From: Blattabacterium cuenoti
GTDB taxonomy: Bacteria > Bacteroidota > Bacteroidia > Flavobacteriales > Blattabacteriaceae
Direction of reading: 5' to 3'
NCBI RefSeq assembly: GCF_014252455.1
Contig: NZ_CP060245.1
Coordinates: 345,690-409,689, forward strand
DNA: 64,000 nucleotides
Below are positions 19,527 through 28,659 of this stretch, piece after piece. A program made the translations under genes and the position numbers. A model generated the notes under the pieces. That model saw nothing but the letters and a program-made list of their open reading frames with translations. It was not told the origin of the DNA and ran no database searches. The first letter of the stretch is position 1. Each line of letters opens with the position of its first letter.

Positions 19527-20561
19527 ATGGAAAAATTATGTTCGAATTGTTCAAAAATAAATCAATGTTATAATAAACATAAAAAATGTAATAAACTTAA
19601 TGTAATAGATTGGTTATCTCATATACCATATCCTTTTTTTTTCAACAAAAATGAATTGGTTGAAGTCCAATTTAAAAATGATAGAAAAGAATTTTTTTAT
19701 AATAAAAAAAAAATTAACCTCAATAAAGGAGATTTTGTAACTGTTGAATCTTCATATAAGATAGGATATGATATAGGAATAGTAACTTTAACTGGAAGGT
19801 TAGTAACCTTACAAATACGAAATATTAAAAAACCATTTGATTATTTAAAAATTAAAAATATATATAGAAAATCTACTGATAAAGAAATTTCTTTATGTAA
19901 TTTTTTTAAAAAAAAAGAACATAAAAGTCTTATAAAAGCTAAAAAAATTGTAAAAAAATTGAATCTTACTATGAAAATTTTTGATGTAGAATATCAAGCG
20001 AATGGAGATAAAGCAACTTTTTATTATACAGCTGAAAATAGAATTGATTTTAGAAAATTAATTAAAGAATTAGCTTTAACTTTTCATATCCGTATAGAAA
20101 TGCGTCAAATTGGATATAGACAAGAAGCCGCAAAAATTGGAGGAATAGGTTCTTGTGGGCGAGAACTTTGTTGTTCTACTTGGTTAAAAAATTTTAAAAG
20201 TGTGAATACTAATTCAGCTAGATATCAACAACTTTCTATCAATATAGATAAATTAACTGGACAATGTAATAAATTAAAATGTTGTTTAAATTATGAATTA
20301 GATACTTATTTATCTTATATAAAAAATTTTCCAGATTTTAATAGTAAAATTGATACAGAAAAAGGAATAGCAAAATGTATGAAAATTGATGTATTTAAAC
20401 AACAAATGTGGTTTTCTTATATTAAAAGCCCTAATACTTGGTATAATATAGAAATAAAAAAAATTAAAGAAATTTTAAAAAAAAATAAAACATCTGTTTC
20501 CTTAGAAAAATTATCAAAAAATAAAATTATTCATAAAACAGAATTAACATTTAAAGATTAA
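19527..20561 (+). CDS. ricT: PSP1 domain / RicT-like regulatory iron-sulfur protein
   Basis: The 344-residue protein carries a cysteine-rich N-terminus (CSNCSKINQCYNKHKKC), the PSP1 domain (FDVEYQANGDKATFYYTAE, RIEMRQIGYRQEAAKIGG) and the clustered cysteines GSCGRELCC and GQCNKLKCCLNYE that hold iron-sulfur clusters in the Bacillus Ric complex (RicA/F/T). In Bacillus this complex supports RNase Y mRNA processing; here the function is unknown. The gene keeps its Flavobacteriia position before a class A PBP. The gldH lipoprotein gene often between them is absent (46-bp spacer), as expected without gliding. Confidence 0.85.
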   Translation: MEKLCSNCSKINQCYNKHKKCNKLNVIDWLSHIPYPFFFNKNELVEVQFKNDRKEFFYNKKKINLNKGDFVTVESSYKIGYDIGIVTLTGRLVTLQIRNIKKPFDYLKIKNIYRKSTDKEISLCNFFKKKEHKSLIKAKKIVKKLNLTMKIFDVEYQANGDKATFYYTAENRIDFRKLIKELALTFHIRIEMRQIGYRQEAAKIGGIGSCGRELCCSTWLKNFKSVNTNSARYQQLSINIDKLTGQCNKLKCCLNYELDTYLSYIKNFPDFNSKIDTEKGIAKCMKIDVFKQQMWFSYIKSPNTWYNIEIKKIKEILKKNKTSVSLEKLSKNKIIHKTELTFKD

Positions 20562-20607
20562 TTTATTAAAAATCATTTTTATTATATAAAAAAAATAATT
20601 TTGTTAA

Positions 20608-22953
20608 GTGTATAAAAAAAAGAAAAAAATAAATTTTTATTTTCGTATACTTATTTTTTATTTTTGGTTTTTCTTTTTAATAGTACTTTTAACTTTTTTT
20701 ATAATTTTTTATGCAGCATATAAAGGTTATTTAGGATCTTTACCTAGTACTAAAGATATAGAAAATCCTATAATGGAAGTAGGATCCGAAATATATGATT
20801 ATAATGGTTTTTTATTAGGAAAATTTTTTTCAGAAAATAGAACTCTTATATCTTATAAAGAATTTCCCAAAAATCTTATTAATGCTTTATTATCCAAAGA
20901 AGATATTCGTTTTAAATATCATTCAGGTATTGATGCTAAATCTTTTTTAAGAGCTATTTTTTCTTTAGGAAAAAAAGGAGGGGGGAGTACTATTACTCAA
21001 CAATTAGCTAAATTACTTTTTACAGGAAAATCTGCTAAAAATAAATTACAAAGAATACATCAAAAATTATTAGAATGGGTAATGGCTATTGAATTAGAAA
21101 AACGTTATACAAAGGAAGAAATAATTACTATGTATTATAATAAATTCGATTTTTTATATAATGCAAAAGGAATAGAAACAGCGGCTCATACTTATTTTAA
21201 TAAAAAAACATCAAATCTAAATTTAGGAGAATGTGCCATTCTTGTGGGGATGTTAGAAAATCCTTCTTTATTTAATCCTAAATTATATCCTAATAGAGCA
21301 AAAAAACAAAGAAATTTAGTTTTATCACAAATGCAAAAATATCATTTTTTAACTAAAAAAATATATAATCAAGAATTAAAAAAACCTATAAAAATAAATT
21401 TTAAAATACAAAAAAAAGATTTTGAATTATTAACTTATTATAGTGATTTTTTAAAAAAAGAAATTCAAGAAGCATTAGATGATTACGAAAAAAAAACAGG
21501 GAAAAAACTAAATCTTTATTCTAGTGGATTAAAAATATATACATCAATTGATTTAAAAATGCAAGAATATGCAGAACAATCGATAAAAAAACATCTTAGT
21601 AAATTACAATTATTATTTAATAATTCTCAAAAAAAAAATAAAAATGCTCCATTTTTAAATATTTCTACAGAAAAAACTAATAGAATTATTTTATCTGCTA
21701 TGCATAGAACACAATTTTATCAAAATCTTAAAGAAAAAGGATATACAGAAGAAAAAATTATAAAACAATTTAAAAAACCACAAAATATCAAATTATTTAC
21801 TTGGAATGGATATAAAACTGTATCCATCTCACCATGGGATTTCATTCGTTATCAAAAAAGTATTATTCAAGGTGGAATGTTATCAATAGAACCTTATACA
21901 GGATATATAAAAGCATGGGTTGGAGGAATAGATTTTAATTATTTTCAATATGATCATGTAGCAAAAACACAACGTCAAGTAGGTTCAATTTTTAAACCGA
22001 TTCTATATGCCACAGCAATTAATGAATTACATTATAATCCTTGTACAAAAATTTCTAATGAAAAATTTCATTTAGGGACATGGAGTCCTAGAAATTCAAA
22101 TGGTAAATATGGAGGATATCTTACTTTAAAAGATGGATTAGCATTATCTGTCAATACTATTTCAGCTCGTCTTATATCAAAAATTACACCTGGACCAGTT
22201 ATTCATTTAGCTAAAAAAATGGGAATAGAATCCATAATTCCTGAACATCCATCTATAGCTTTAGGATCTGCAGATATCACTTTATATGAAATGACAGGTG
22301 CTTTTAATACATTTGCAAATTATGGATTTTATATTAAACCTACTATTTTAATAAAAATAGAAGATGAATATGGAAAATTAATTAAGGAACATACTGATAT
22401 CAGTAGAAGACAAGTTTTTAGTGAAGAAGTAGCATATATTATGTTAAAACTAATGCAAGGTGTAGTAGAATATGGAACTGCTAAAAGATTATTATATCAA
22501 TATAATTTTTTTAATATAGATATAGCAGGTAAAACAGGAACAACTAATGAAAATTCAGATGGATGGTTTATAGGAATAATTCCAAATTTAACTACTGGAG
22601 TTTGGGTAGGTTGGGAAGATCGATTTTCTCATTTTGTAAATATAAAATTAGGTCAAGGAGCTAATATGGCTTTGCCAATATGGGCTCATTATATGAAATA
22701 TTTATATAAAGATACGAATCTTAAATATCATAAAAATTTATTATTTAGAAAACCAAAAAATTATCAATCTAATTGGAATCATTGTGATGAAAATTATAAA
22801 AATAAAAATGCTTTAAAAGAAATTATAGATCTCAATGAAAATTTTAATGATGAAAATAATGAAAATTTTAATGATGAAAATAATGAAAATTTTAATGATG
22901 AAAATAATGAAAATTTTAATGATGAAAATAATGAAAAAAATTATGATAATTAA
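20608..22953 (+). CDS. class A penicillin-binding protein (bifunctional glycosyltransferase/transpeptidase)
   Basis: Polymerises and cross-links murein at the outer face of the inner membrane. It starts at GTG (no ATG fits), then one membrane helix at about residues 11-38. A GT51 domain follows with the catalytic Glu98 in SKEDIRFKYHSGID and GGGSTITQQLAK. The transpeptidase has Ser460 (SIFK), SVN from Ser514, and Lys642 (KTG). All active-site motifs are intact over 781 residues. The C-terminus is an asparagine/glutamate-rich tail encoded by four identical 24-bp repeats. It is preceded by ricT and followed 2 nt later by the serA-like gene. Confidence 0.94.
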   Translation: MYKKKKKINFYFRILIFYFWFFFLIVLLTFFIIFYAAYKGYLGSLPSTKDIENPIMEVGSEIYDYNGFLLGKFFSENRTLISYKEFPKNLINALLSKEDIRFKYHSGIDAKSFLRAIFSLGKKGGGSTITQQLAKLLFTGKSAKNKLQRIHQKLLEWVMAIELEKRYTKEEIITMYYNKFDFLYNAKGIETAAHTYFNKKTSNLNLGECAILVGMLENPSLFNPKLYPNRAKKQRNLVLSQMQKYHFLTKKIYNQELKKPIKINFKIQKKDFELLTYYSDFLKKEIQEALDDYEKKTGKKLNLYSSGLKIYTSIDLKMQEYAEQSIKKHLSKLQLLFNNSQKKNKNAPFLNISTEKTNRIILSAMHRTQFYQNLKEKGYTEEKIIKQFKKPQNIKLFTWNGYKTVSISPWDFIRYQKSIIQGGMLSIEPYTGYIKAWVGGIDFNYFQYDHVAKTQRQVGSIFKPILYATAINELHYNPCTKISNEKFHLGTWSPRNSNGKYGGYLTLKDGLALSVNTISARLISKITPGPVIHLAKKMGIESIIPEHPSIALGSADITLYEMTGAFNTFANYGFYIKPTILIKIEDEYGKLIKEHTDISRRQVFSEEVAYIMLKLMQGVVEYGTAKRLLYQYNFFNIDIAGKTGTTNENSDGWFIGIIPNLTTGVWVGWEDRFSHFVNIKLGQGANMALPIWAHYMKYLYKDTNLKYHKNLLFRKPKNYQSNWNHCDENYKNKNALKEIIDLNENFNDENNENFNDENNENFNDENNENFNDENNEKNYDN
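22834..22929 (+). repeat. four perfect 24-bp tandem repeats in the PBP C-terminus
   Basis: A 24-bp unit beginning AATGAAAATTTTAATGATG is repeated four times without a mismatch, and a partial fifth copy follows (22930-22936). The length is a multiple of three, so each copy adds eight residues (NENFNDEN). The identity of all copies points to recent slippage expansion or array homogenisation. Confidence 0.95.
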
Positions 22954-22955
22954 TT

Positions 22956-23942
22956 ATGAAAATTAAAAAAATTTTAATTTTAGATAAAAATCATCCTTTT
23001 ATTATATATAAATTAAAAAAAGAAGGATTTATTTGTCATGAAAATTATTTTGATCCTATAGAAAATATTTTATCAATTATATCTTTATATGATGGAATTA
23101 TTTTTAGAAGTAGATTTTCTATAAATAAAAAATTTATTCAAAAAGCAATAAATTTAAAATTTATTGCACGTATTGGATCTGGAATAGAACATATAGATAA
23201 AAATTATGCTTTAAAAAAAGGAATTAAAATAATCACTACTCCAGATGATAATAAAGATTCTGTTGCAGAACATGCTATAGGAATGCTTTTATCCATGATG
23301 AATCATATATTTCGTTCTCATCAAGAAATTCAAAAAGGAAAATGGAATAGAAAATCTAATCTAGGAATAGAAATTATGGGAAAAACAATAGGAATTATTG
23401 GATATGGACATACTGGAAAGGCTTTTGCTCAAAAATTATCAGGATTTAAAACTACAATATTTTGTTATGATATTATACCAAACAAAGGAGATATTTATGC
23501 AAAACAAGTAGATATGAAAACAATATTTTTGAAATCAGATATAATTAGTTTACATGTTCCTTATACTCATAAAACAAAAAAAATGATTAATAATAATTTT
23601 ATTAACAATTTTTGTAAACCTTTTTATTTTATTAATACATCTAGAGGAGAATGTGTTTTTACAGATCATTTAGTAAATGCCTTAAAAAATGGTAAAATAT
23701 ATGGAGCATGTTTAGATGTATTAGAATATGAAAAATCTTCTTTTGAAGATTTGTTTTTTTGTCCTAAAAAATATAAAACTTTTTTTTATTTGATTCATTC
23801 TAATAAAGTAATTTTAACTCCACATATAGCTGGATGGACTAAAGAATCTAAATATAAAATGGCTAAAAAAATTGTAAAAAAAATTATCAATTTTAATAAA
23901 CATCTTTTAAATATCTACCTTCTTGTTTCATTTTTTTTATAA
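22956..23942 (+). CDS. serA: D-3-phosphoglycerate dehydrogenase-like 2-hydroxyacid dehydrogenase
   Basis: Probably oxidises 3-phosphoglycerate to 3-phosphohydroxypyruvate, the first step to serine, which feeds cysE. The 328-residue protein has ARIGSGIEHID, an NAD loop GIIGYGHTGKAFA, and the catalytic triad Arg (NTSRGE), Glu (LDVLEYE) and His (TPHIAG). The regulatory ACT domain of longer SerA forms is missing. The last roughly 15 residues (NKHLLNIYLLVSFFL) look like run-on, because the frame continues 50 nt into the convergent cysJ end before reaching a stop. A different hydroxyacid substrate cannot be excluded. Confidence 0.85.
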   Translation: MKIKKILILDKNHPFIIYKLKKEGFICHENYFDPIENILSIISLYDGIIFRSRFSINKKFIQKAINLKFIARIGSGIEHIDKNYALKKGIKIITTPDDNKDSVAEHAIGMLLSMMNHIFRSHQEIQKGKWNRKSNLGIEIMGKTIGIIGYGHTGKAFAQKLSGFKTTIFCYDIIPNKGDIYAKQVDMKTIFLKSDIISLHVPYTHKTKKMINNNFINNFCKPFYFINTSRGECVFTDHLVNALKNGKIYGACLDVLEYEKSSFEDLFFCPKKYKTFFYLIHSNKVILTPHIAGWTKESKYKMAKKIVKKIINFNKHLLNIYLLVSFFL

Positions 23943-24939
23943 ATAAAATCGGAGAAACTTTTCCTATTATTTCTATTATTCGATATATAGTATTTTCTAC
24001 ATCTATACTCATAGGTTTTTTTTTCCCACATATATATATATATGCGCCTTTTTGTATCCAAAAAAAAAATTCTTTTCTATTTTCCCATATTTTATGTTGT
24101 ATATATATTTTTTTTTTATTATCTCTAGAAAAAGCAACATCTACACGATATAGGATCCTATTTTTTTCCCATCTTTTAATTTCATTATGATATAAAAAAT
24201 CATTCAAAAAATACTGATTTCCAAAAAAAAGCCAATTTTTTCCTGTTGCTTGCATTATTTCTCTTTCATATAAAAAAGAACGAAAAGGAGCTATACCTGT
24301 CCCTGTTCCAATAAGAATTATATCCTTATTATTTTCTGGCAATTTAAATACATGGTTTTTTTTAATAGAAAAAGAGATTTTATCTCCTATTTTTAACTGA
24401 GAAAGAAAATTAGAACAAAAACCATATTTAATTTTTTCATTAATTTTAAATTGATGACGTGATATTGTAATATGTATTAAATTATTATGAACTCTATGAG
24501 AAGAAGAAATAGAATATAATCTAGGTTTTATAGGATCCATAATTTTAATTAAATTATATAAATAATTTATATTATTAGGAATAGGATATCTTTTCAAAAG
24601 ATTTAATAAATCCCAATTATATTTATGAAAAAAAATATTTTTTTTTATTAAAAAAGAATATTTTTTTAACATTTTGAATGATAAAAAAATAATATTTAAT
24701 TTTTTTTTTAATAAAAAAAATATTTTTTTTTTATATGCATAATCATTAAATAAAATTTTTTGAAAAAAATTAATAATTGCATTAACCATAAATGAAGAAT
24801 TTTCAGCTTTTATAGCTATAGAATCTCCTGGAGAATAATCTATTTTATTATTATTTTTTATTTCAATATGATATATTTCTTTATTATATCCTTTTTTTTT
24901 TTTATTTAATAATTTTTTATTTATAATGATTCCATTAAT
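23893..24939 (-). pseudogene. cysJ: sulfite reductase flavoprotein CysJ, FAD/NADPH part (second frame of a split gene)
   Basis: This is the reductase half of NADPH-sulfite reductase flavoprotein: YHIEIKNNNKIDYSPGDSIAIKAEN, FAD motif RLYSISSS, NADPH loop GTGTGIAPFRSFL, WLFFGNQYFLNDFLY and the terminal GRYLKDVY. It has no start codon at its true beginning; the first ATG (24789) falls inside the FAD-binding domain. Its frame joins the flavodoxin half if one base is added in an A11 run (24939-24949), giving 550 residues overall, close to family length. It overlaps the convergent serA-like gene by 50 nt. All reductase motifs remain, so selection probably still acts on it. Confidence 0.85.
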
Positions 24940-25544
24940 TTTTTTTTTTCTTCTATGTTAATGTCTAGTTTAAAAAAAGTGAATATTTTAATAAACCAAT
25001 CATCTGCCTTTTTTTTAAAATCTGTTACATCACATTTATATAATGGTATTATTCTACTAGCTCCTAGTTTATATAACCGTTTATCAATATCTTCTCCAGC
25101 TTTACAAAAAAAAGTATAAGAACGATCACCTAATGCTAAAACACTATATTTTATATTTTTTAAATTAAGATTTTTTTCTTTATGAATAAAATTAAAAAAT
25201 GATTTAGCAGATGAAGGAGGTTCTCCTTCACCATGTGTACTAATAATAATAAAAAAATAATTTTCATTTTTTAAATCTATTAAATTATATAGATCTAAAT
25301 CAATCAATTTAATATTTAATTTTTTTTCTTTAGCTTTTTTAATCATAGAAAAAGCTAAATTTTTAGAATTTCCTGATACTGTACTATAAACTAATGTTAT
25401 TTTATAATTAAAATTATTTTTTATTTTTTTTTTATAATATATAGATAATATTCCAGACATATATCCAGACATCCAAATAATTTCTTCTACAGTAGAAGAT
25501 TTAATTAAATTAACAAAATTTTTTTTATTCAATTCAGATAACAT
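24921..25544 (-). CDS. cysJ: sulfite reductase flavoprotein CysJ, flavodoxin part (first frame of a split gene)
   Basis: CysJ passes electrons from NADPH via FAD and FMN to the CysI haemoprotein, which reduces sulfite to sulfide. The 207-residue frame carries the FMN-binding flavodoxin domain: TLVYSTVSGNSKNLA (phosphate loop), STHGEGEPPSSAKSF and LALGDRSYTFFCKAGEDIDKRL. It ends prematurely at TAA 24921-24923, shortly after an A11 tract. With a +1 slip there, translation continues as NGIIINKKLLN into the reductase half. It lies 23 nt after cysK on the same strand, and cysE is further upstream, so sulfite reduction, serine acetylation and cysteine synthesis share one operon. cysI is not in this window. 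Confidence 0.9.
   Translation of the reverse strand: MLSELNKKNFVNLIKSSTVEEIIWMSGYMSGILSIYYKKKIKNNFNYKITLVYSTVSGNSKNLAFSMIKKAKEKKLNIKLIDLDLYNLIDLKNENYFFIIISTHGEGEPPSSAKSFFNFIHKEKNLNLKNIKYSVLALGDRSYTFFCKAGEDIDKRLYKLGASRIIPLYKCDVTDFKKKADDWFIKIFTFFKLDINIEEKKKLMESL
24939..24949 (-). other. A11 homopolymer at the cysJ frame junction (candidate slippage site)
   Basis: The coding strand has GAAG followed by ten more A then TTAATGG, eleven consecutive A in total. Reading it as twelve A joins the flavodoxin frame to the FAD/NADPH frame exactly. RNA-polymerase slippage on poly(A) tracts has been described as rescuing split genes in AT-rich insect symbionts, so the site may be functional. A sequencing error or a true null mutation would look identical. 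Confidence 0.7.
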
Positions 25545-25567
25545 AAATAAAAATATTAAATTTTTTT

Positions 25568-26479
25568 TTATAAAAAAAGATTATCTACGGATAGATATCT
25601 TTCTCCAGAATCATAATTAAATGTTAAAATTGTAGAATTTTCAGGAAAATTAGATAATTGTTTATCTATTGTAGATAAAACTGCTCCTGTAGAAATTCCG
25701 ACTAATATTCCTTCTTTTTTTGCTGTTTTACGAACAAATTTAAATGCTTCTTTTTTAGTAACTAAGAAAGTTCCATCTAAAATTTGAACATTCAATATTG
25801 ATGGAATAAACCCTGCACCTAACCCTTGTAATGAATGTGGATGAGGATCCCCACCAAAAATTACTGGAGATTCTATAGGTTCCACAGAAAATATTTTTAT
25901 TTTTGGAAATTTTTTTTTTAAAATTTCTCCTATTCCAGTAATATGTCCGCCAGTTCCAACTCCAGTGATAAAATAATCAATTCCTTCAGGAAAATATTTT
26001 ATAATTTCTTTAGCTGTAGTATTTCTATGTATTTTAACATTAGACATATTGTCAAATTGTTTAGGCATCCATGAATTAGGAATTTTTTTCATTAATTTTT
26101 CTGCTTTTTCTATCGCACCTTTCATTCCTTTTTCTTTAGGTGTAAGTATATATTTTGCTCCATAAATAGAAAAAAGTTTTCTTCTTTCAATGCTCATAGA
26201 TTCAGGCATTACTAAAATTAAACGATATCCTTTGACAGTGCTTACCATTGCTAAACCTACTCCAGTATTTCCAGAGGTAGGTTCTATAATAGTATCTCCT
26301 TTTTTAATAATTTTTTTTTTTTCTGCATCTTCTATCATTGATAATGCTATTCTATCTTTGATACTACCTCCTGGATTATTTCTTTCTAATTTTATCCATA
26401 TATTATGATATGGAAATAAACGACGAAGACATATATGAGGAGTATTTCCAATAGTATCTAATATACACTCTACTTTCAT
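25568..26479 (-). CDS. cysK: cysteine synthase (O-acetylserine sulfhydrylase)
   Basis: A PLP enzyme that makes cysteine from O-acetylserine and sulfide. The 303-residue protein has GNTPHICL, the PLP lysine Lys41 in GGSIKDR, the phosphate-binding [17 protein letters not shown] and a late [11 protein letters not shown]-like tail ([14 protein letters not shown]). It sits directly downstream of cysE (7 nt) and upstream of cysJ, matching the order of substrate supply. No riboswitch or operator is visible upstream. Confidence 0.96.
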   Translation of the reverse strand: MKVECILDTIGNTPHICLRRLFPYHNIWIKLERNNPGGSIKDRIALSMIEDAEKKKIIKKGDTIIEPTSGNTGVGLAMVSTVKGYRLILVMPESMSIERRKLFSIYGAKYILTPKEKGMKGAIEKAEKLMKKIPNSWMPKQFDNMSNVKIHRNTTAKEIIKYFPEGIDYFITGVGTGGHITGIGEILKKKFPKIKIFSVEPIESPVIFGGDPHPHSLQGLGAGFIPSILNVQILDGTFLVTKKEAFKFVRKTAKKEGILVGISTGAVLSTIDKQLSNFPENSTILTFNYDSGERYLSVDNLFL

Positions 26480-26486
26480 ATTTTTT

Positions 26487-27320
26487 TTATATCATATAAT
26501 TAATAGGATCAGGAAATGGATTATTATCCCTCATTTTTATTTCATTTTTTTGATATACTATAGAAAAAGGAGGAATACTATGTGTGACCCATACATTTCC
26601 TCCAATAACACTATCATGTCCAATAATAGTCTCTCCTCCTAATATAGTTGCTCCAGCATAAATAGTAACTTTATTTTCTATAGTAGGATGACGTTTTTTA
26701 TTAGCTAATTTTTTAGATACATGTATCGCCCCTAAAGTCACTCCTTGATATATTTTTACTTTATCTCCTATTTTTGTACTAGATCCAATAACGATTCCAG
26801 TTCCATGATCTATAACAAAAGATTTTCCAATTTTTGCTTCAGAATGAATATCAATTCCAGTTTTACTATGAGCATATTCAGTAATTAATCTTGGAAAAAT
26901 TGGTATTTTTAATAAACTAAGTTGATGAGCTATTCTATATAAAGCAGTAGCAAAAAAACCAGGATAAGATAAAAAAATTTCTTCTATAACTTTTGCTGCA
27001 GGATCAAAATTTAATATAGCATTAGCATCTATAATTAATATTTTATAAATAATAGGAATTTTATTAAAAAATATTTTTACAAATTTTTTTGATTCTTTTT
27101 CTTCAATATTTAGTTCTAAAAAAATAGAATATAATTTATTTTTTAAATTTTGATAAACTTTATTTAATAAATTTTTATTTTTTAATAATATTTTATCTGG
27201 AGTAAAAAGTAAATAAAATAAATCTTCTATAAATTTTTCATATATCTTTTTTTTTATAAAAGAATAACCGCCTTTTGTATTATTATAATATAATTTTTTT
27301 ATAAAATTGACATCAGACAT
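26487..27320 (-). CDS. cysE: serine O-acetyltransferase (EpsC/CysE type)
   Basis: Acetylates serine with acetyl-CoA, committing it to cysteine. The 277-residue protein has a helical N-terminal half and a left-handed beta-helix of hexapeptide repeats: [36 protein letters not shown] (active-site His in HGTG and GAIH region), [21 protein letters not shown] and ending [11 protein letters not shown]. First gene of the cysE-cysK-cysJ unit, divergent from icd. A minus-strand TATTTTTG at 27390-27383 fits a -7 element, without a clear -33 partner. Confidence 0.93.
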   Translation of the reverse strand: MSDVNFIKKLYYNNTKGGYSFIKKKIYEKFIEDLFYLLFTPDKILLKNKNLLNKVYQNLKNKLYSIFLELNIEEKESKKFVKIFFNKIPIIYKILIIDANAILNFDPAAKVIEEIFLSYPGFFATALYRIAHQLSLLKIPIFPRLITEYAHSKTGIDIHSEAKIGKSFVIDHGTGIVIGSSTKIGDKVKIYQGVTLGAIHVSKKLANKKRHPTIENKVTIYAGATILGGETIIGHDSVIGGNVWVTHSIPPFSIVYQKNEIKMRDNNPFPDPINYMI

Positions 27321-27417
27321 TATTAATTTTTTTTATAAAAACAAATTTCGAAAATTTTCTTATATTAAAAAAAAAATATTCACAAAAATATCAATTTCTT
27401 TTTTTAAAGAAAATACA

Positions 27418-28659
27418 ATGAAAAAAATTAAAGTACTTAATCCGATAGTAGAAATAGATGGCGATGAAATGGCTAGAATTTTATGGAAAAAAATAAAAAA
27501 ATATTTAATTTTTCCATATTTAGATATAAAAATTATCTATTTCGATCTTGGAATAAAAAATAGAGATTTAACTAATGATCAAATTACTATAGATGCAGCT
27601 TTTGCTATAAAAAAATATCATGTTGGAATAAAATGTGCTACAATTACACCTGATAAAGAAAGAATGATAGAATTTAATTTAAAAAAAATGTGGCCATCTC
27701 CCAATGGGACAATAAGAAATATTATTAATGGAACTATATTTAGAGAACCTATCATAATAAAAAATATTCCTCGTATTATATCAAATTGGAAAAAACCGAT
27801 ACATATTGCTCGTCATGCTTATGCAGATCAATATCAATCTATTGATCTTTTAATTAAAGAAAAAGGAAAATTATATTTATATTTTGAAAGCGAAAATAAA
27901 AAAAATTCCAAAAAAATAAAAATTCATAATTTTATAAACCCAGGCATTGCAATGGGGATGTTTAACACAGATGAATCTATATATGGATTTGCTCGTTCTT
28001 GTTTTCATTATTCTATTAATAAAAAAATTCCTCTTTTTTTATCTACAAAAAATACTATTCTTAAAGCATATGATGGAAGATATAAAGATATTTTTCAAAA
28101 AATATATAAAAATGAATTTTTATTAAAATTTAAAAAACTCAATATCACTTATGAACATCGTTTAATAGATGATATGATTTCATACGTTATAAAATCTAAT
28201 GGAGGTTTTTTATGGGCTTGTAAAAATTATGATGGAGATGTTCAATCTGATACAATTGCTCAAGGATTTGGATCATTAGGGATGATGACATCTATATTAT
28301 TAAATTCAAATGGAAAAATTTTAGAATCTGAAGCTGCTCATGGAACAATTACTAGACATTATAGATTATATAAAAAAGGAGAAAAAGTCTATACTAATCC
28401 AATTGCATCTATTTTTACTTGGACACGTGGACTTAAACATCGTGCTATTATAGATAATAATATTTTTTTAAAAAAATATTCTCAAATAATGGAAGAATCT
28501 TGTATAGAAGTTATAGAATCAGGAAAAATGACTAAAGATTTATTTCAATTAATTAAGGGTAAGGGAATAAATAAAAAAATTAATTATTTAGATACAGAAT
28601 CTTTTTTAAAAATTTTAAAAATTCAATTTGAAAAAAATTATATAAAAATTTTTTCTTAA
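27418..28659 (+). CDS. icd: NADP-dependent isocitrate dehydrogenase (eukaryote-like type)
   Basis: Oxidatively decarboxylates isocitrate to 2-oxoglutarate, supplying the glutamate skeleton and NADPH. The 413-residue protein starts MKKIKVLNPIVEIDGDEMAR and has the phosphate-binding SPNGTIRN, ATITPDKERM, DDMISYVIKSNGG (metal aspartates), GDVQSDTIAQGFGSLGMM and EAAHGTITRHY. It follows the homodimeric type shared by eukaryotes and many Bacteroidetes rather than the E. coli type. The ATG at 27418 is preferred to an upstream in-frame TTG, which would add a 37-residue low-complexity leader overlapping cysE. The 3' end overlaps menE by 4 nt (convergent). Confidence 0.94.
   Translation: MKKIKVLNPIVEIDGDEMARILWKKIKKYLIFPYLDIKIIYFDLGIKNRDLTNDQITIDAAFAIKKYHVGIKCATITPDKERMIEFNLKKMWPSPNGTIRNIINGTIFREPIIIKNIPRIISNWKKPIHIARHAYADQYQSIDLLIKEKGKLYLYFESENKKNSKKIKIHNFINPGIAMGMFNTDESIYGFARSCFHYSINKKIPLFLSTKNTILKAYDGRYKDIFQKIYKNEFLLKFKKLNITYEHRLIDDMISYVIKSNGGFLWACKNYDGDVQSDTIAQGFGSLGMMTSILLNSNGKILESEAAHGTITRHYRLYKKGEKVYTNPIASIFTWTRGLKHRAIIDNNIFLKKYSQIMEESCIEVIESGKMTKDLFQLIKGKGINKKINYLDTESFLKILKIQFEKNYIKIFS

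Noticed and set aside
27307-27417. Longer icd start (TTG) adding 37 residues
   Set aside because: The extra part is low-complexity, overlaps cysE, and the family start is MKKIKVLNPIVEIDG at 27418.
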